The notes under the pieces were generated by a model that saw only the letters and a program-made list of their open reading frames with translations, did not search any database and was not told the origin of the DNA. Below, in pieces: positions 29,001-35,471 of a stretch of DNA of 64,000 bases; positions within the stretch are counted from its first letter, which is position 1, and each line of letters begins with the position of its first letter. Source of the DNA: Sphingomonas pruni NBRC 15498 (lineage in GTDB: Bacteria; Pseudomonadota; Alphaproteobacteria; Sphingomonadales; Sphingomonadaceae); NCBI RefSeq assembly GCF_001598455.1, contig NZ_BCYZ01000017.1, positions 1 through 64,000 on the forward strand, in the 5' to 3' direction. A program made the translations under genes and the position numbers.

Positions 29001-29489
29001 GCGCGCCAGCGCCGATTCCTCGCGCGCCTCGAGCGGCCGGAACCCTGGCGTCAGTCCCGCTTCGACGGGAAAGGCAGCAAGCAGCGACTGGCAGAAGCCA
29101 TGGATCGTCTGGATGCGCAGCCCCCCACCCGGCGCGTCGAGCACCTTGGCGAACAAGGTTCGCGCCCGCGCGATCAGCGCCGGGGTGGCGCGCTCGCCTA
29201 GCGAGGCGAGATCGGCGCGAATGTCGGTCTCGGACGCCCGCACCCAACGCGCCAGGCGCTGGTTGATCCGCCCTGCCATTTCCGCGGCACCTGCCTTGGT
29301 GAAGGTCAGACAGAGGATCGCGCCGGGATCGGTCCCGCCGAGCAACAGACGATAGACGCGCGCCGCCAGCACCTGCGTCTTGCCCGTTCCCGCCGACGCC
29401 GCGAGCCAGACATGCGCCGACGGGTCGCTGGCGCGCGCCTGCTCGTCGACGAGCCGCGGGAGGATCGAGTCAGCGCTGCTCACGGCCAT
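26067..29489 (-). CDS. addA: Double-strand break repair helicase-nuclease subunit AddA
   Basis: UvrD-like ATP-dependent helicase with a C-terminal nuclease domain; with AddB it resects DNA ends for RecA. The 1140-residue protein has Walker A LAASAGTGKTQVLAARVYRL near residue 30, Walker B DHVLIDEAQDTNLRQWEIVD, helicase motif VMTAHGAKGLQAPLVILADA and the RecB-type nuclease core VRVIDFKTGRRVPL near the C-terminus. ATG 29489 overlaps the end of addB by 20 nt, so translation is probably coupled. Confidence 0.96.
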   Translation of the reverse strand: MAVSSADSILPRLVDEQARASDPSAHVWLAASAGTGKTQVLAARVYRLLLGGTDPGAILCLTFTKAGAAEMAGRINQRLARWVRASETDIRADLASLGERATPALIARARTLFAKVLDAPGGGLRIQTIHGFCQSLLAAFPVEAGLTPGFRPLEAREESALARETLAQLLVEAEREGRDGAVRAVGALSLRLGEEGAEAFLRACARAPAAMAALPMGEGVGPYVRRALIGVDDVEAAIADGCAQLDDDLLGRLRDCNRAWGTKSGLARADIVEEWLTRSPEQRTATLDELHGVWARQDGELRSFAKGQAPQDEDYAPTAADCHAQVSRLIQMRHLADYADLLAAGLTIGRDYAFAYRAAKRRIGAVDFDDLIDAAVALLRQDGMGDWVRFKLDRATDHVLIDEAQDTNLRQWEIVDAIASDFFSGLGARGERRRTLFTVGDYKQAIFGFQGTDPLNFRWAERHFRDLAEVTSDIGEIEPTPFEQLALTSSFRSTQPILDFVDAAIGVLPGGGLGVDDNQRHASKVEGPGQVNLWAPTLAGEEDEGEEGWVTDAVRAHATRIAAQVKAWLDPNDPLILESKGRPLRPEDIMILVKRRGELASLIVARLYAEGVPVAGVDRLRLTAPLAVQDLLAAIRFVLQPQDDLALASLLVSPLIGWSQDELMRAAMKRRGGLWTHLQATQSAERIAPLAAMLRRADFTTPYVFLEEMLTGPLDGRRKLIRRLGQEARDPIDELLNAALEFERVAIPSLQRFLDWFDRGDVEIVRDPSQPLDAVRVMTAHGAKGLQAPLVILADATADPEARPRSTLDWQADQDTKLPVFRPRKEQRSGVLAEAITTADARELAEHWRLFYVAATRAEERLEIAGSLGPRSKGVPSENSWYAAAEAALSALGAAEREEGPRRSFAGHDPQPPVRTRPSRAAETHIVALPDWAFQPAPIEARPPRPLAPSSVGEDDVSDPPPSAAMRTAAERGRLIHALFERLPALPRDRRATAADRWLAAVGQVADESMRSELIATVMAVLDDPAHGDLFGTNSLGEAPISAVVPGGYVIAGTVDRLLVEPDRVRVIDFKTGRRVPLGLDEVPVFHLRQMAAYAEALRVIFPGRRIEAALLYTAAARLFDLPEAVLAPHKPGFAAMEQS

Positions 29490-32445
29490 ACCATTCGTGG
29501 CGGCGCATCAATTGGTCGTAATCGCCAAACGGCGCATATTCAGGCTTCAGCTTAGCGGTGAACGGCGCCCCGCCGGTCAACCACACGTCCGCCGCCTCGG
29601 TGAAATTGCGCCGCGCCTCGGCAACGAATTCGTCGGCCGGGATCGGGTCCTTCTTCTTCGGGTCGCAGGGTGAATCGACATAACCGAAACCGCCGGCGCG
29701 ATTGCGCGCAAGCGACCAATATTCGAAGCCCTCGGCCTTGCCCGCGACGCCGGCGAACTTGCCCGCCTCGGCGATCATGCCGAGCAAGCCGAGTTGCAGG
29801 CTGAAGCCCGCGCGCACCGCCGCAGTCGAGGGCGGCTGTCCGGTCTTGTAGTCGACCACCACCAGCCCGCCATCGTTGAGCCGGTCGATCCGGTCGAACC
29901 GACCCGACAGTTCGACTCCGGCCAACTGCAAAATGCCCTTGCCCTCGACCGCAAGAATGCTCCGTTCGCCGGCGCGATCGGACACTTCGCGCGCGATCCA
30001 GTCGACCGCTTCGATCAGGCGCGGCCCCCATAATGCCCGGATCATCGGATGCGTGCGCACATCGCCCAGCAAGGCCTCTGCTCGTGGGCGCAAGGTTTCG
30101 GGATTGGCGCCATCCTCGCGGAACCAGCTTTCCAGGATCGCGTGAACCTGATTGCCGCGCCAGGCAGGGCTTGGTTCGGCGTCGACCGGATCGATCGCCC
30201 CCAGCCGCAGCATCCGCCGTGCGTAAAAGGCATAGGGGTCGGCCTTGAGCCGATCGACCTCGGTCACCGAGATCTGGCGCGGCCGATCCTCGACCGCGGG
30301 TGACGGCTCGGGCCGCGACGCCGGCTCGTGCATGCCCGGATTGTCGATCGTCGCTGCCCATGAAGCGAGATCGGGATCGCGAACGAAGCGATCCCCCGCC
30401 AGCGCTTCGAGCCGCAGCCAGAAGCGCGACGCCAGGGTTGGTGATCGCCCGTCGCGGCGCGCGCGTGTGATCAGCACTTCGGGCGCGCCCAGGGCATTGG
30501 CGAAATCATGCGCCGCGACGCCGATGCCGCGATCGAGCCCCGGCAACCCCAGTTCGGTGCGGATGCGCGGCGCCAGCCAAGGATCGGGGGCGGCGATCGC
30601 CGGCCAGGTACCCTCGTTCAAACTGCCGAGGATCGTCAGGTCGGCGGTCTGAAGGCGCGCCTCGATCAGGCCATAGATCGCCAGCCGCGGATGCCCGCCC
30701 TGCGGAGGACGAATCGCGACTTCCTCCATCAAGGTGCCCAGCAGCGGCGCGACGCTGGCCGGATCGACCAGGGGCGGCCCATCCGCTGCGCGCAGTTCGA
30801 GATCGGCGAGCAATTCGGCCGCGGCGCGCCCCGCCGGCCCCGCCCAGACCGCGAAACCGCAAAGGGCCTCCGCGGTCTCTAGCAGCGTAGCGATCATTGC
30901 AGCCAGCGGTTGCGCGCCATTGCCGAAGGAGCGCGCCAGGGGTTCGAGTAAGCCGCGCATTTCCGGCCAGACCTGCCGCGCCGCCGCGCGAATCGGCGCC
31001 TCGCGCTCGTCACCGTCGAGCAGATGCGCGTCGATGCCGGCCAGCCCGGGTGCCGGGCGCGGCCCACGCAGGGCGCGGTCGAGCGCGCGCACGCCATCGA
31101 GCCACAAGGTCCGCGGTTCCCCGCTCTGGACGAGCGGGTGCTTGAGCAGCGCCAGCAGCGCCAGCGGCGCAAAGTCCTGCGCCGCCGCCTCCGCCATCAT
31201 CGTCAACAACGTGCCGGGCGCACGCGTCGCGAGCGGGCGGCCGGCGGTATCGTCGACATCGATCCCCCAGCGCGCACAATGCGCCGCGACGCGCTCCGCC
31301 AACGCGCGGTCGGGCGTGACCAGGGCAGCGGTACGCCCCTCGACTTCCAACGCGCCGCGCAATGCCAGCGCGATCGCCTGTGCTTCGTCGGCGGGGGTCG
31401 CCAGTTCGACCGCACGAATCCCGGTCAATCGCCGGTCGGGCGCCTCCAGATCGGTCCACTTGCCGGTGAATTCGGCGGGAGCAAAAGCATTGGCGATCGC
31501 CTTGCCACGCGCGACGGATGCGTCGTGATCGCTGCCCTCGCGCCAGGTCCGCACTTCACCGCGCCCTGCGCTCATCCGTTCGAGCAGCAGCTTCAACTGG
31601 AATTGCGGATGGGTTTCGATCGATCGCGCCTTGAACCCGCTGGCATCCGGCTCGTGCGGCCCAAGCGCGTCCCATTCCTCGGCCGGCATCGCGATGGCGA
31701 GATCCTGGAAGACGACCAATCCCTGGTCGAGCTCGGCGACACGCCGCAACAAGGCGGCCACTGCCGGCGCCGGGTCGGTGATTCCCGCCGCGCAGACGAA
31801 ACCCGCCGGCGGCGTCTCCTTCCAGCGCACCGCCAACCGGCGCAGCATGATCGCACGCCGCGCCGCCGCGTCCATCGCCTCCATCCGAGCCAATTCCGCC
31901 GGCCAGCGGTCGATGACGATGCGGAACAGGTCGAGTGCGCGCTCCCAATGGCTGGTCAATTCGCGCCCGACGTCGAGCTCGGCAAGTTTCGCCGCCGCGA
32001 CTTCCTCGACCAGCAATTGGTCGAGCGTTCGTGCCAGAGCGCCGGCCAGACGCACCGCTTCGTCGGCGGCAACCGGCTCACCCTGTCGCGCGCGCTCCTC
32101 GCTGACCAATCTGGCCAGGACCATCCGCCGCGCCAGCGGATCGACCGGTGGCGGTAACAGCTCGAGATCGTCAGCCGGATCAAGCATCGCCCCGGCCGCC
32201 TCGTCGAGCGCGGGGTCGCCGATCGTCACCAGCCGTGGCAGCAACAGGCCGCCGCCGCTAGCGCGGACGAATGCGTCCTGTACGGCACGCCGCCCGCGAT
32301 TGTTCGGCAGCAACACGACTCCGCGCGCGAGCCGCATCGGATCGTCGCCGAACCGCTTCATCAGCCCGGCAACTAGCGCATCGGCAAAAGCACGCTGCGC
32401 TGGAATCGTATAAAGCGCGAGGCCGCGCTGTGGGGCCAAACTCAT
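29470..32445 (-). CDS. addB: Double-strand break repair protein AddB
   Basis: Partner of AddA: an inactivated helicase-like N-terminal region that in related complexes recognises Chi, plus a C-terminal RecB-family nuclease domain (GLVVVDYKTGQPPSTAAVRA; Asp and Lys of the D..K motif). About 991 residues. Characteristic stretches are VVLLPNNRGRRAVQDAF near residue 45 and SLNEGTWPAIAAPDPWLAPR in the middle. I choose ATG 32445; a TTG at 32454 is in frame. The start codon lies inside the left arm of a large palindrome (32432-32700), so the leader RNA of addB may be strongly folded. Confidence 0.94.
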   Translation of the reverse strand: MSLAPQRGLALYTIPAQRAFADALVAGLMKRFGDDPMRLARGVVLLPNNRGRRAVQDAFVRASGGGLLLPRLVTIGDPALDEAAGAMLDPADDLELLPPPVDPLARRMVLARLVSEERARQGEPVAADEAVRLAGALARTLDQLLVEEVAAAKLAELDVGRELTSHWERALDLFRIVIDRWPAELARMEAMDAAARRAIMLRRLAVRWKETPPAGFVCAAGITDPAPAVAALLRRVAELDQGLVVFQDLAIAMPAEEWDALGPHEPDASGFKARSIETHPQFQLKLLLERMSAGRGEVRTWREGSDHDASVARGKAIANAFAPAEFTGKWTDLEAPDRRLTGIRAVELATPADEAQAIALALRGALEVEGRTAALVTPDRALAERVAAHCARWGIDVDDTAGRPLATRAPGTLLTMMAEAAAQDFAPLALLALLKHPLVQSGEPRTLWLDGVRALDRALRGPRPAPGLAGIDAHLLDGDEREAPIRAAARQVWPEMRGLLEPLARSFGNGAQPLAAMIATLLETAEALCGFAVWAGPAGRAAAELLADLELRAADGPPLVDPASVAPLLGTLMEEVAIRPPQGGHPRLAIYGLIEARLQTADLTILGSLNEGTWPAIAAPDPWLAPRIRTELGLPGLDRGIGVAAHDFANALGAPEVLITRARRDGRSPTLASRFWLRLEALAGDRFVRDPDLASWAATIDNPGMHEPASRPEPSPAVEDRPRQISVTEVDRLKADPYAFYARRMLRLGAIDPVDAEPSPAWRGNQVHAILESWFREDGANPETLRPRAEALLGDVRTHPMIRALWGPRLIEAVDWIAREVSDRAGERSILAVEGKGILQLAGVELSGRFDRIDRLNDGGLVVVDYKTGQPPSTAAVRAGFSLQLGLLGMIAEAGKFAGVAGKAEGFEYWSLARNRAGGFGYVDSPCDPKKKDPIPADEFVAEARRNFTEAADVWLTGGAPFTAKLKPEYAPFGDYDQLMRRHEWYGREQR

Positions 32446-32700
32446 GGCCGCCAAGGGCCGTGACGGAGCGAAATCCGCTGCAGAGCTAGAAGCGAGGAAG
32501 GAGCGATGCCGAAGCGCATCGTGACCGACGAGCGACGACGCGCTGCAGCGGATTTCGCCCGCCCCACAGGGGTCGGGCGCAGCTTTTCGCTGGACGGCGT
32601 CGCTTGCTTGCGTGGGCCAGCTGGCCCGCGCTGCGCCGCGCTCCTAGCCAGCAAAAAGCTGCGCCCGATCACGGCCTTTGGCGGCCATGAGTTTGGCCCC
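32432..32700. repeat. 269-bp three-armed (cloverleaf-like) palindromic element
   Basis: Outer arms 32432-32463 and 32669-32700 are inverted copies, identical at 31 of 32 positions. Inside are two further hairpins. Arm B has CGAAATCCGCTGCAG at 32469-32483 pairing perfectly with 32543-32557. Arm C has 32571-32593 pairing with 32648-32670 at 21 of 23 positions, around a central GGGCCAGCTGGCCC palindrome. Together they form a three-way junction. The left outer arm contains the addB start codon and first codons; the right arm ends at the murU stop. No supported protein is encoded inside. Origin unknown; a mobile palindromic repeat is one option. Confidence 0.85.
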
Positions 32701-33473
32701 TAAGCATCGATCAGGAGCGCTTCCGTCTTGGCAATCGCCGGCGGCGTGCCGACGTCGAACCACAACCCCTGGTGGACGAAACCATAAGCGCGGCCCGCTT
32801 CGATCGCGCGGTTCCAGAATATATTGGTTGAGAAGGGCCCTTCCGGCCAATCGTGGATCACCCTCGGCGACAGGATCTGGACGCCGGTATAAACGAACGG
32901 CGCCACCCTGCCTGGCTTGCGGCGCCCCGTGATGCGGCCATTGGCGTCGAGGTGGAAGTCGCCGAGTCCGCCATGATTGTGCGCGCGCGCCAGCGGAACC
33001 ACCAGCAACAGCGCGTCCATCGCATCGTCATCCCAGCGCGACGCAAGCAGCTTAATCGTATCGGCCGGTCCATCGACCCACAGATTGTCGGCATTGGCGA
33101 CAACGAACGGCTTGTCGCCGATCAACTCGCGCGCCTTCACGATCCCGCCGCCGGTTTCCATCAACTGATCGCGCTCGTCGGAAATGACGACGTCGATACC
33201 CTTCACACGATTCTTGAGATGCGCTTCGAGCGCGTCGGCGAGATAATGGACGTTGACCACCGCGCGCTTGATCCCCGCCGCACGCAGGCGGTCGAATACG
33301 TGATCGAGCAAGGGCTGTCCCGCGACCTGAATCAACGGCTTGGGCCGCGTCGCGGTCAGCGGCCGCATGCGCTTGCCGATACCCGCAGCCATAACCATTG
33401 CGGTCTCGGGAACCGTCCCGCCCGGGTCCGGTCGCAGCGACAGCGTACGGTTCGGGGTGCGTTTCGCGGTCAT
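32700..33473 (-). CDS. murU: N-acetylmuramate-1-phosphate uridylyltransferase (MurU-like)
   Basis: Nucleotidyltransferase-fold enzyme of about 257 residues. Next to an AmgK kinase it most likely makes UDP-MurNAc in peptidoglycan recycling. Motifs are MVMAAGIGKRMRPLTATRPK (the GxGxRxxPLT...PK nucleotide-binding signature), VVNVHYLADALEAHL, SDERDQLMETGGGIVKA and VVANADNLWVDG, where Asp binds metal. ATG 33473 overlaps the amgK stop (ATGA). Without the neighbour, mannose-1-phosphate guanylyltransferase would be an alternative label. Confidence 0.88.
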   Translation of the reverse strand: MTAKRTPNRTLSLRPDPGGTVPETAMVMAAGIGKRMRPLTATRPKPLIQVAGQPLLDHVFDRLRAAGIKRAVVNVHYLADALEAHLKNRVKGIDVVISDERDQLMETGGGIVKARELIGDKPFVVANADNLWVDGPADTIKLLASRWDDDAMDALLLVVPLARAHNHGGLGDFHLDANGRITGRRKPGRVAPFVYTGVQILSPRVIHDWPEGPFSTNIFWNRAIEAGRAYGFVHQGLWFDVGTPPAIAKTEALLIDA

Positions 33474-34441
33474 GCGCGAGCGATCTCCATCGGGTCGCCG
33501 CGCAGGTCGGCGGGGATGTTGGCGTCGAACCACGCTTTGACCGGCGCCAGCGCGGGATGGTCAAGATCGCGGTTCAGATAACGCCACACGCGAGGGCACA
33601 TTGCCGGATAGCGCGGCTTGCCATCGCGCCGCCACAGCCGGGTGAAAATACCGACGATCTTCGCGTTCCGCTGCGCGCCGAGCACATGGTAAGCGGCATC
33701 GAAATCGTCGCCCGCGCCGGTCACGCGGCGATAACGGTCGAGCATCGCCGCTTCGATCTCGGGTTCGACATCGCGCCGCGCGTCCTGCAGTAACGACACC
33801 AGATCATAGGCCGGATGACCCGCCAAAGCGTCCTGGAAATCGAGCAGGCCGAGCGCTTCGGTACCGCCGATCAGCATCAGATTCTCGGCATGATAATCGC
33901 GCAGCACCGTCACCGGCTCGGGCGCCAGCGCATGCTCGAACACCTCTCCCCAGGCTTCGGCGTATCCTTCGGTATCGACCGTCACGCCGACCGCCGAACA
34001 ATACCATTCGGTCAGCAGATCGGCTTCGCGCTGCAATTCCTTGCGATCGTATGGCCGCCACGGCCCCGCGGGTTCGCCGCGCAAGCGGATCAGGATGTCG
34101 ACCGCCGCCTCGTACATCCGCAACAGGCTTTCGGGTGCGGCATCGACCGTTTCGCGCATCCGGGCGTCACCGAAATCCTCGATCAGCACCAGACCTTGTT
34201 CCAGATCGGTGCCGAAGATCGCCGGCGCAGGGAATCCTCGCGCGACCAGCCATTGCGCGACTTCGATGAACGGGCGCGGATCCTCATGCGGCGGCGGCGC
34301 ATCCATCAGGATCGCGCTGCGGCCGTGATCGGCAACGCGGAAATAGCGGCGGAACGAGGCGTCGCCGGCGAGCGGCAGCACATCGCCCTCTCCCCAGCCC
34401 AGTTTGGCGAGGAAATCGGCGGTCCCCGCCGGTGGATTCAT
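33470..34441 (-). CDS. amgK: N-acetylmuramate/N-acetylglucosamine kinase (AmgK-like aminoglycoside-phosphotransferase fold)
   Basis: Anomeric sugar kinase of the APH/choline-kinase fold, about 323 residues, feeding MurU in a recycling route that bypasses de novo MurNAc synthesis. Visible motifs: GDASFRRYFRVAD near the N-terminus, QGLVLIEDFGDARMRETVDA, catalytic VLRDYHAENLMLI (Asp/His/Asn loop) and LLDFQDALAGHPAYDLVSLL (metal-binding Asp). ATG 34441 overlaps the tsaE stop by ATGA; the longer frame to 34567 shadows tsaE. Confidence 0.9.
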   Translation of the reverse strand: MNPPAGTADFLAKLGWGEGDVLPLAGDASFRRYFRVADHGRSAILMDAPPPHEDPRPFIEVAQWLVARGFPAPAIFGTDLEQGLVLIEDFGDARMRETVDAAPESLLRMYEAAVDILIRLRGEPAGPWRPYDRKELQREADLLTEWYCSAVGVTVDTEGYAEAWGEVFEHALAPEPVTVLRDYHAENLMLIGGTEALGLLDFQDALAGHPAYDLVSLLQDARRDVEPEIEAAMLDRYRRVTGAGDDFDAAYHVLGAQRNAKIVGIFTRLWRRDGKPRYPAMCPRVWRYLNRDLDHPALAPVKAWFDANIPADLRGDPMEIARA

Positions 34442-34878
34442 GTCAAGGGCCATCGCCCCTCCCATGCCGTGGGCACGGTTGCTGTCAAGCGGCGTCCGCC
34501 ATCGGGTGCGAAGTCCAAGGTCAACGCCAAGGCATCGGACCATCGGCCGGGCGCGCGCTCGGGCCATTCGATCAGCAGGACCGAGTCCTCGCGCGCTTCG
34601 TCGAGCCCGAGTTCGTCGAGTTCCTCGACATGCTCGATGCGGTAGAGGTCGACATGCATCACCGGCAGCCGCGTCTCGGGCGGCGCGTACGGCTGGACGA
34701 TCGCGAAGGTCGGCGACGGGGCTTCCTCTTCGAGTCCCAAGGCGCCGAGCAGGCCGCGAGCGATACTCGTCTTGCCGGCACCAAGAGGGCCGGATAGCGT
34801 AATAACATCACCGGGTCGGACGACTGCCGCCAAGCGCGCACCGAATGATTCGGTCGCTGCTGCGTCCGGCAGGATCAT
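34438..34878 (-). CDS. tsaE: tRNA threonylcarbamoyladenosine biosynthesis ATPase TsaE
   Basis: Small P-loop ATPase (146 residues) that works with TsaB and TsaD to make the t6A37 modification of ANN-decoding tRNAs; essential in many bacteria. Walker A is TLSGPLGAGKTSIARGLLGA, then SPTFAIVQPY and the HVDLYRIEHVEELDELGLDE segment typical of TsaE. The start is ATG 34878, directly overlapping the ccdB stop as TGATG, so it is probably translated by re-initiation from the toxin gene. Followed by amgK-murU-addB-addA. Confidence 0.95.
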   Translation of the reverse strand: MILPDAAATESFGARLAAVVRPGDVITLSGPLGAGKTSIARGLLGALGLEEEAPSPTFAIVQPYAPPETRLPVMHVDLYRIEHVEELDELGLDEAREDSVLLIEWPERAPGRWSDALALTLDFAPDGGRRLTATVPTAWEGRWPLT

Positions 34879-35174
34879 CAAAAGCCGCTCAGCAGCATGT
34901 CGATCGCGTTCATGATCGCGTCCTGCTGCTCGCTCAGATTTGCCACGCGGCGTCCAAGTTCGCTGACGGATATGGCTGTCATGAGCGGTGTCATCATGAT
35001 CATTTCTTCATCGGCGATCTGGAATATGGGGTTCAGTCTGTCGATCCGTCGCCTGATCGCGTCGGGCGGCACCAGCGGCACGACCAATCGCGTTTCGACA
35101 TAGTCCAACCAATCCGTCTGGCAGTCTAGCAACAGCGGCTCACCCGCTCGTTTGTAGACGTCGAACCTTGCCAT
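34878..35174 (-). CDS. ccdB: CcdB-family toxin
   Basis: A 98-residue toxin of the CcdB/MazF-like fold whose known members poison DNA gyrase. The start MARFDVYKRAGEPLLLDCQT is typical (CcdB begins with a similar beta-strand pair), followed by VETRLVVPLVP and FQIADEEMIMMTPLMTAISV. The C-terminus NAIDMLLSGF corresponds to the helix that in CcdB contacts gyrase and antitoxin. Its ATG shares one base with the ccdA stop, and its own TGA overlaps the tsaE ATG. Whether it still inhibits gyrase is not visible. Confidence 0.92.
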   Translation of the reverse strand: MARFDVYKRAGEPLLLDCQTDWLDYVETRLVVPLVPPDAIRRRIDRLNPIFQIADEEMIMMTPLMTAISVSELGRRVANLSEQQDAIMNAIDMLLSGF

Positions 35175-35422
35175 CAGAACATGCGGTATTTGGCCAGCGG
35201 AAGCCCATGTTCGCGTACAAATTCGTTATAAGCTTCCATGGCGTCACGATTCTCTTCGATCCAACGCCTGCGACGTTCTTCGCGCACCACACGGTCGAGC
35301 CCTTCCTCGCAGGCGCGCGAAATGTTGATGTCGAGCGCGCGTGCTTCCTCCACCAGTTCGGCGTCGAGTGACACGTTAGTGGGACGCCGGAATGCGGAAC
35401 GATCTTCGCGGACTCGGGCCAT
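35174..35422 (-). CDS. ccdA: CcdA-family antitoxin
   Basis: An 82-residue antitoxin with a ribbon-helix-helix N-terminus (RPTNVSLDAELVEEARALDI, then NISRACEEGLDRVVREE) and a charged, probably disordered C-terminal tail (NRDAMEAYNEFVREHGLPLA) that would wrap CcdB. The start is ATG 35422, 5 nt after a strong AGGAGG; a GTG one codon earlier is too close to the Shine-Dalgarno. It is the first gene of the ccdA-ccdB-tsaE run and preceded by a candidate operator. Confidence 0.92.
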   Translation of the reverse strand: MARVREDRSAFRRPTNVSLDAELVEEARALDINISRACEEGLDRVVREERRRRWIEENRDAMEAYNEFVREHGLPLAKYRMF

Positions 35423-35432
35423 CACAACCTCC

Positions 35433-35454
35433 TATGCGCATAGATTATGCGCAT
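35433..35454. promoter_or_regulatory. Candidate CcdA operator and promoter
   Basis: Two copies of the 8-bp palindrome ATGCGCAT (35434-35441 and 35447-35454), 13 bp apart centre to centre, lie just upstream of the ccdA Shine-Dalgarno. Between and over them on the minus strand is CATAAT, a reasonable -10 box. Repeated palindromes over the promoter are what an autoregulating ribbon-helix-helix antitoxin would bind, and would put the toxin, antitoxin and perhaps tsaE under the same control. Confidence 0.6.
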
Positions 35455-35471
35455 CGAATTCGAGGCGCAAG

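Noticed and set aside
32506-32703. Small frames inside the three-armed palindrome on both strands
   Set aside because: They simply read across inverted repeats; each is a partial mirror of the other and of the addB start, with no independent coding signal.
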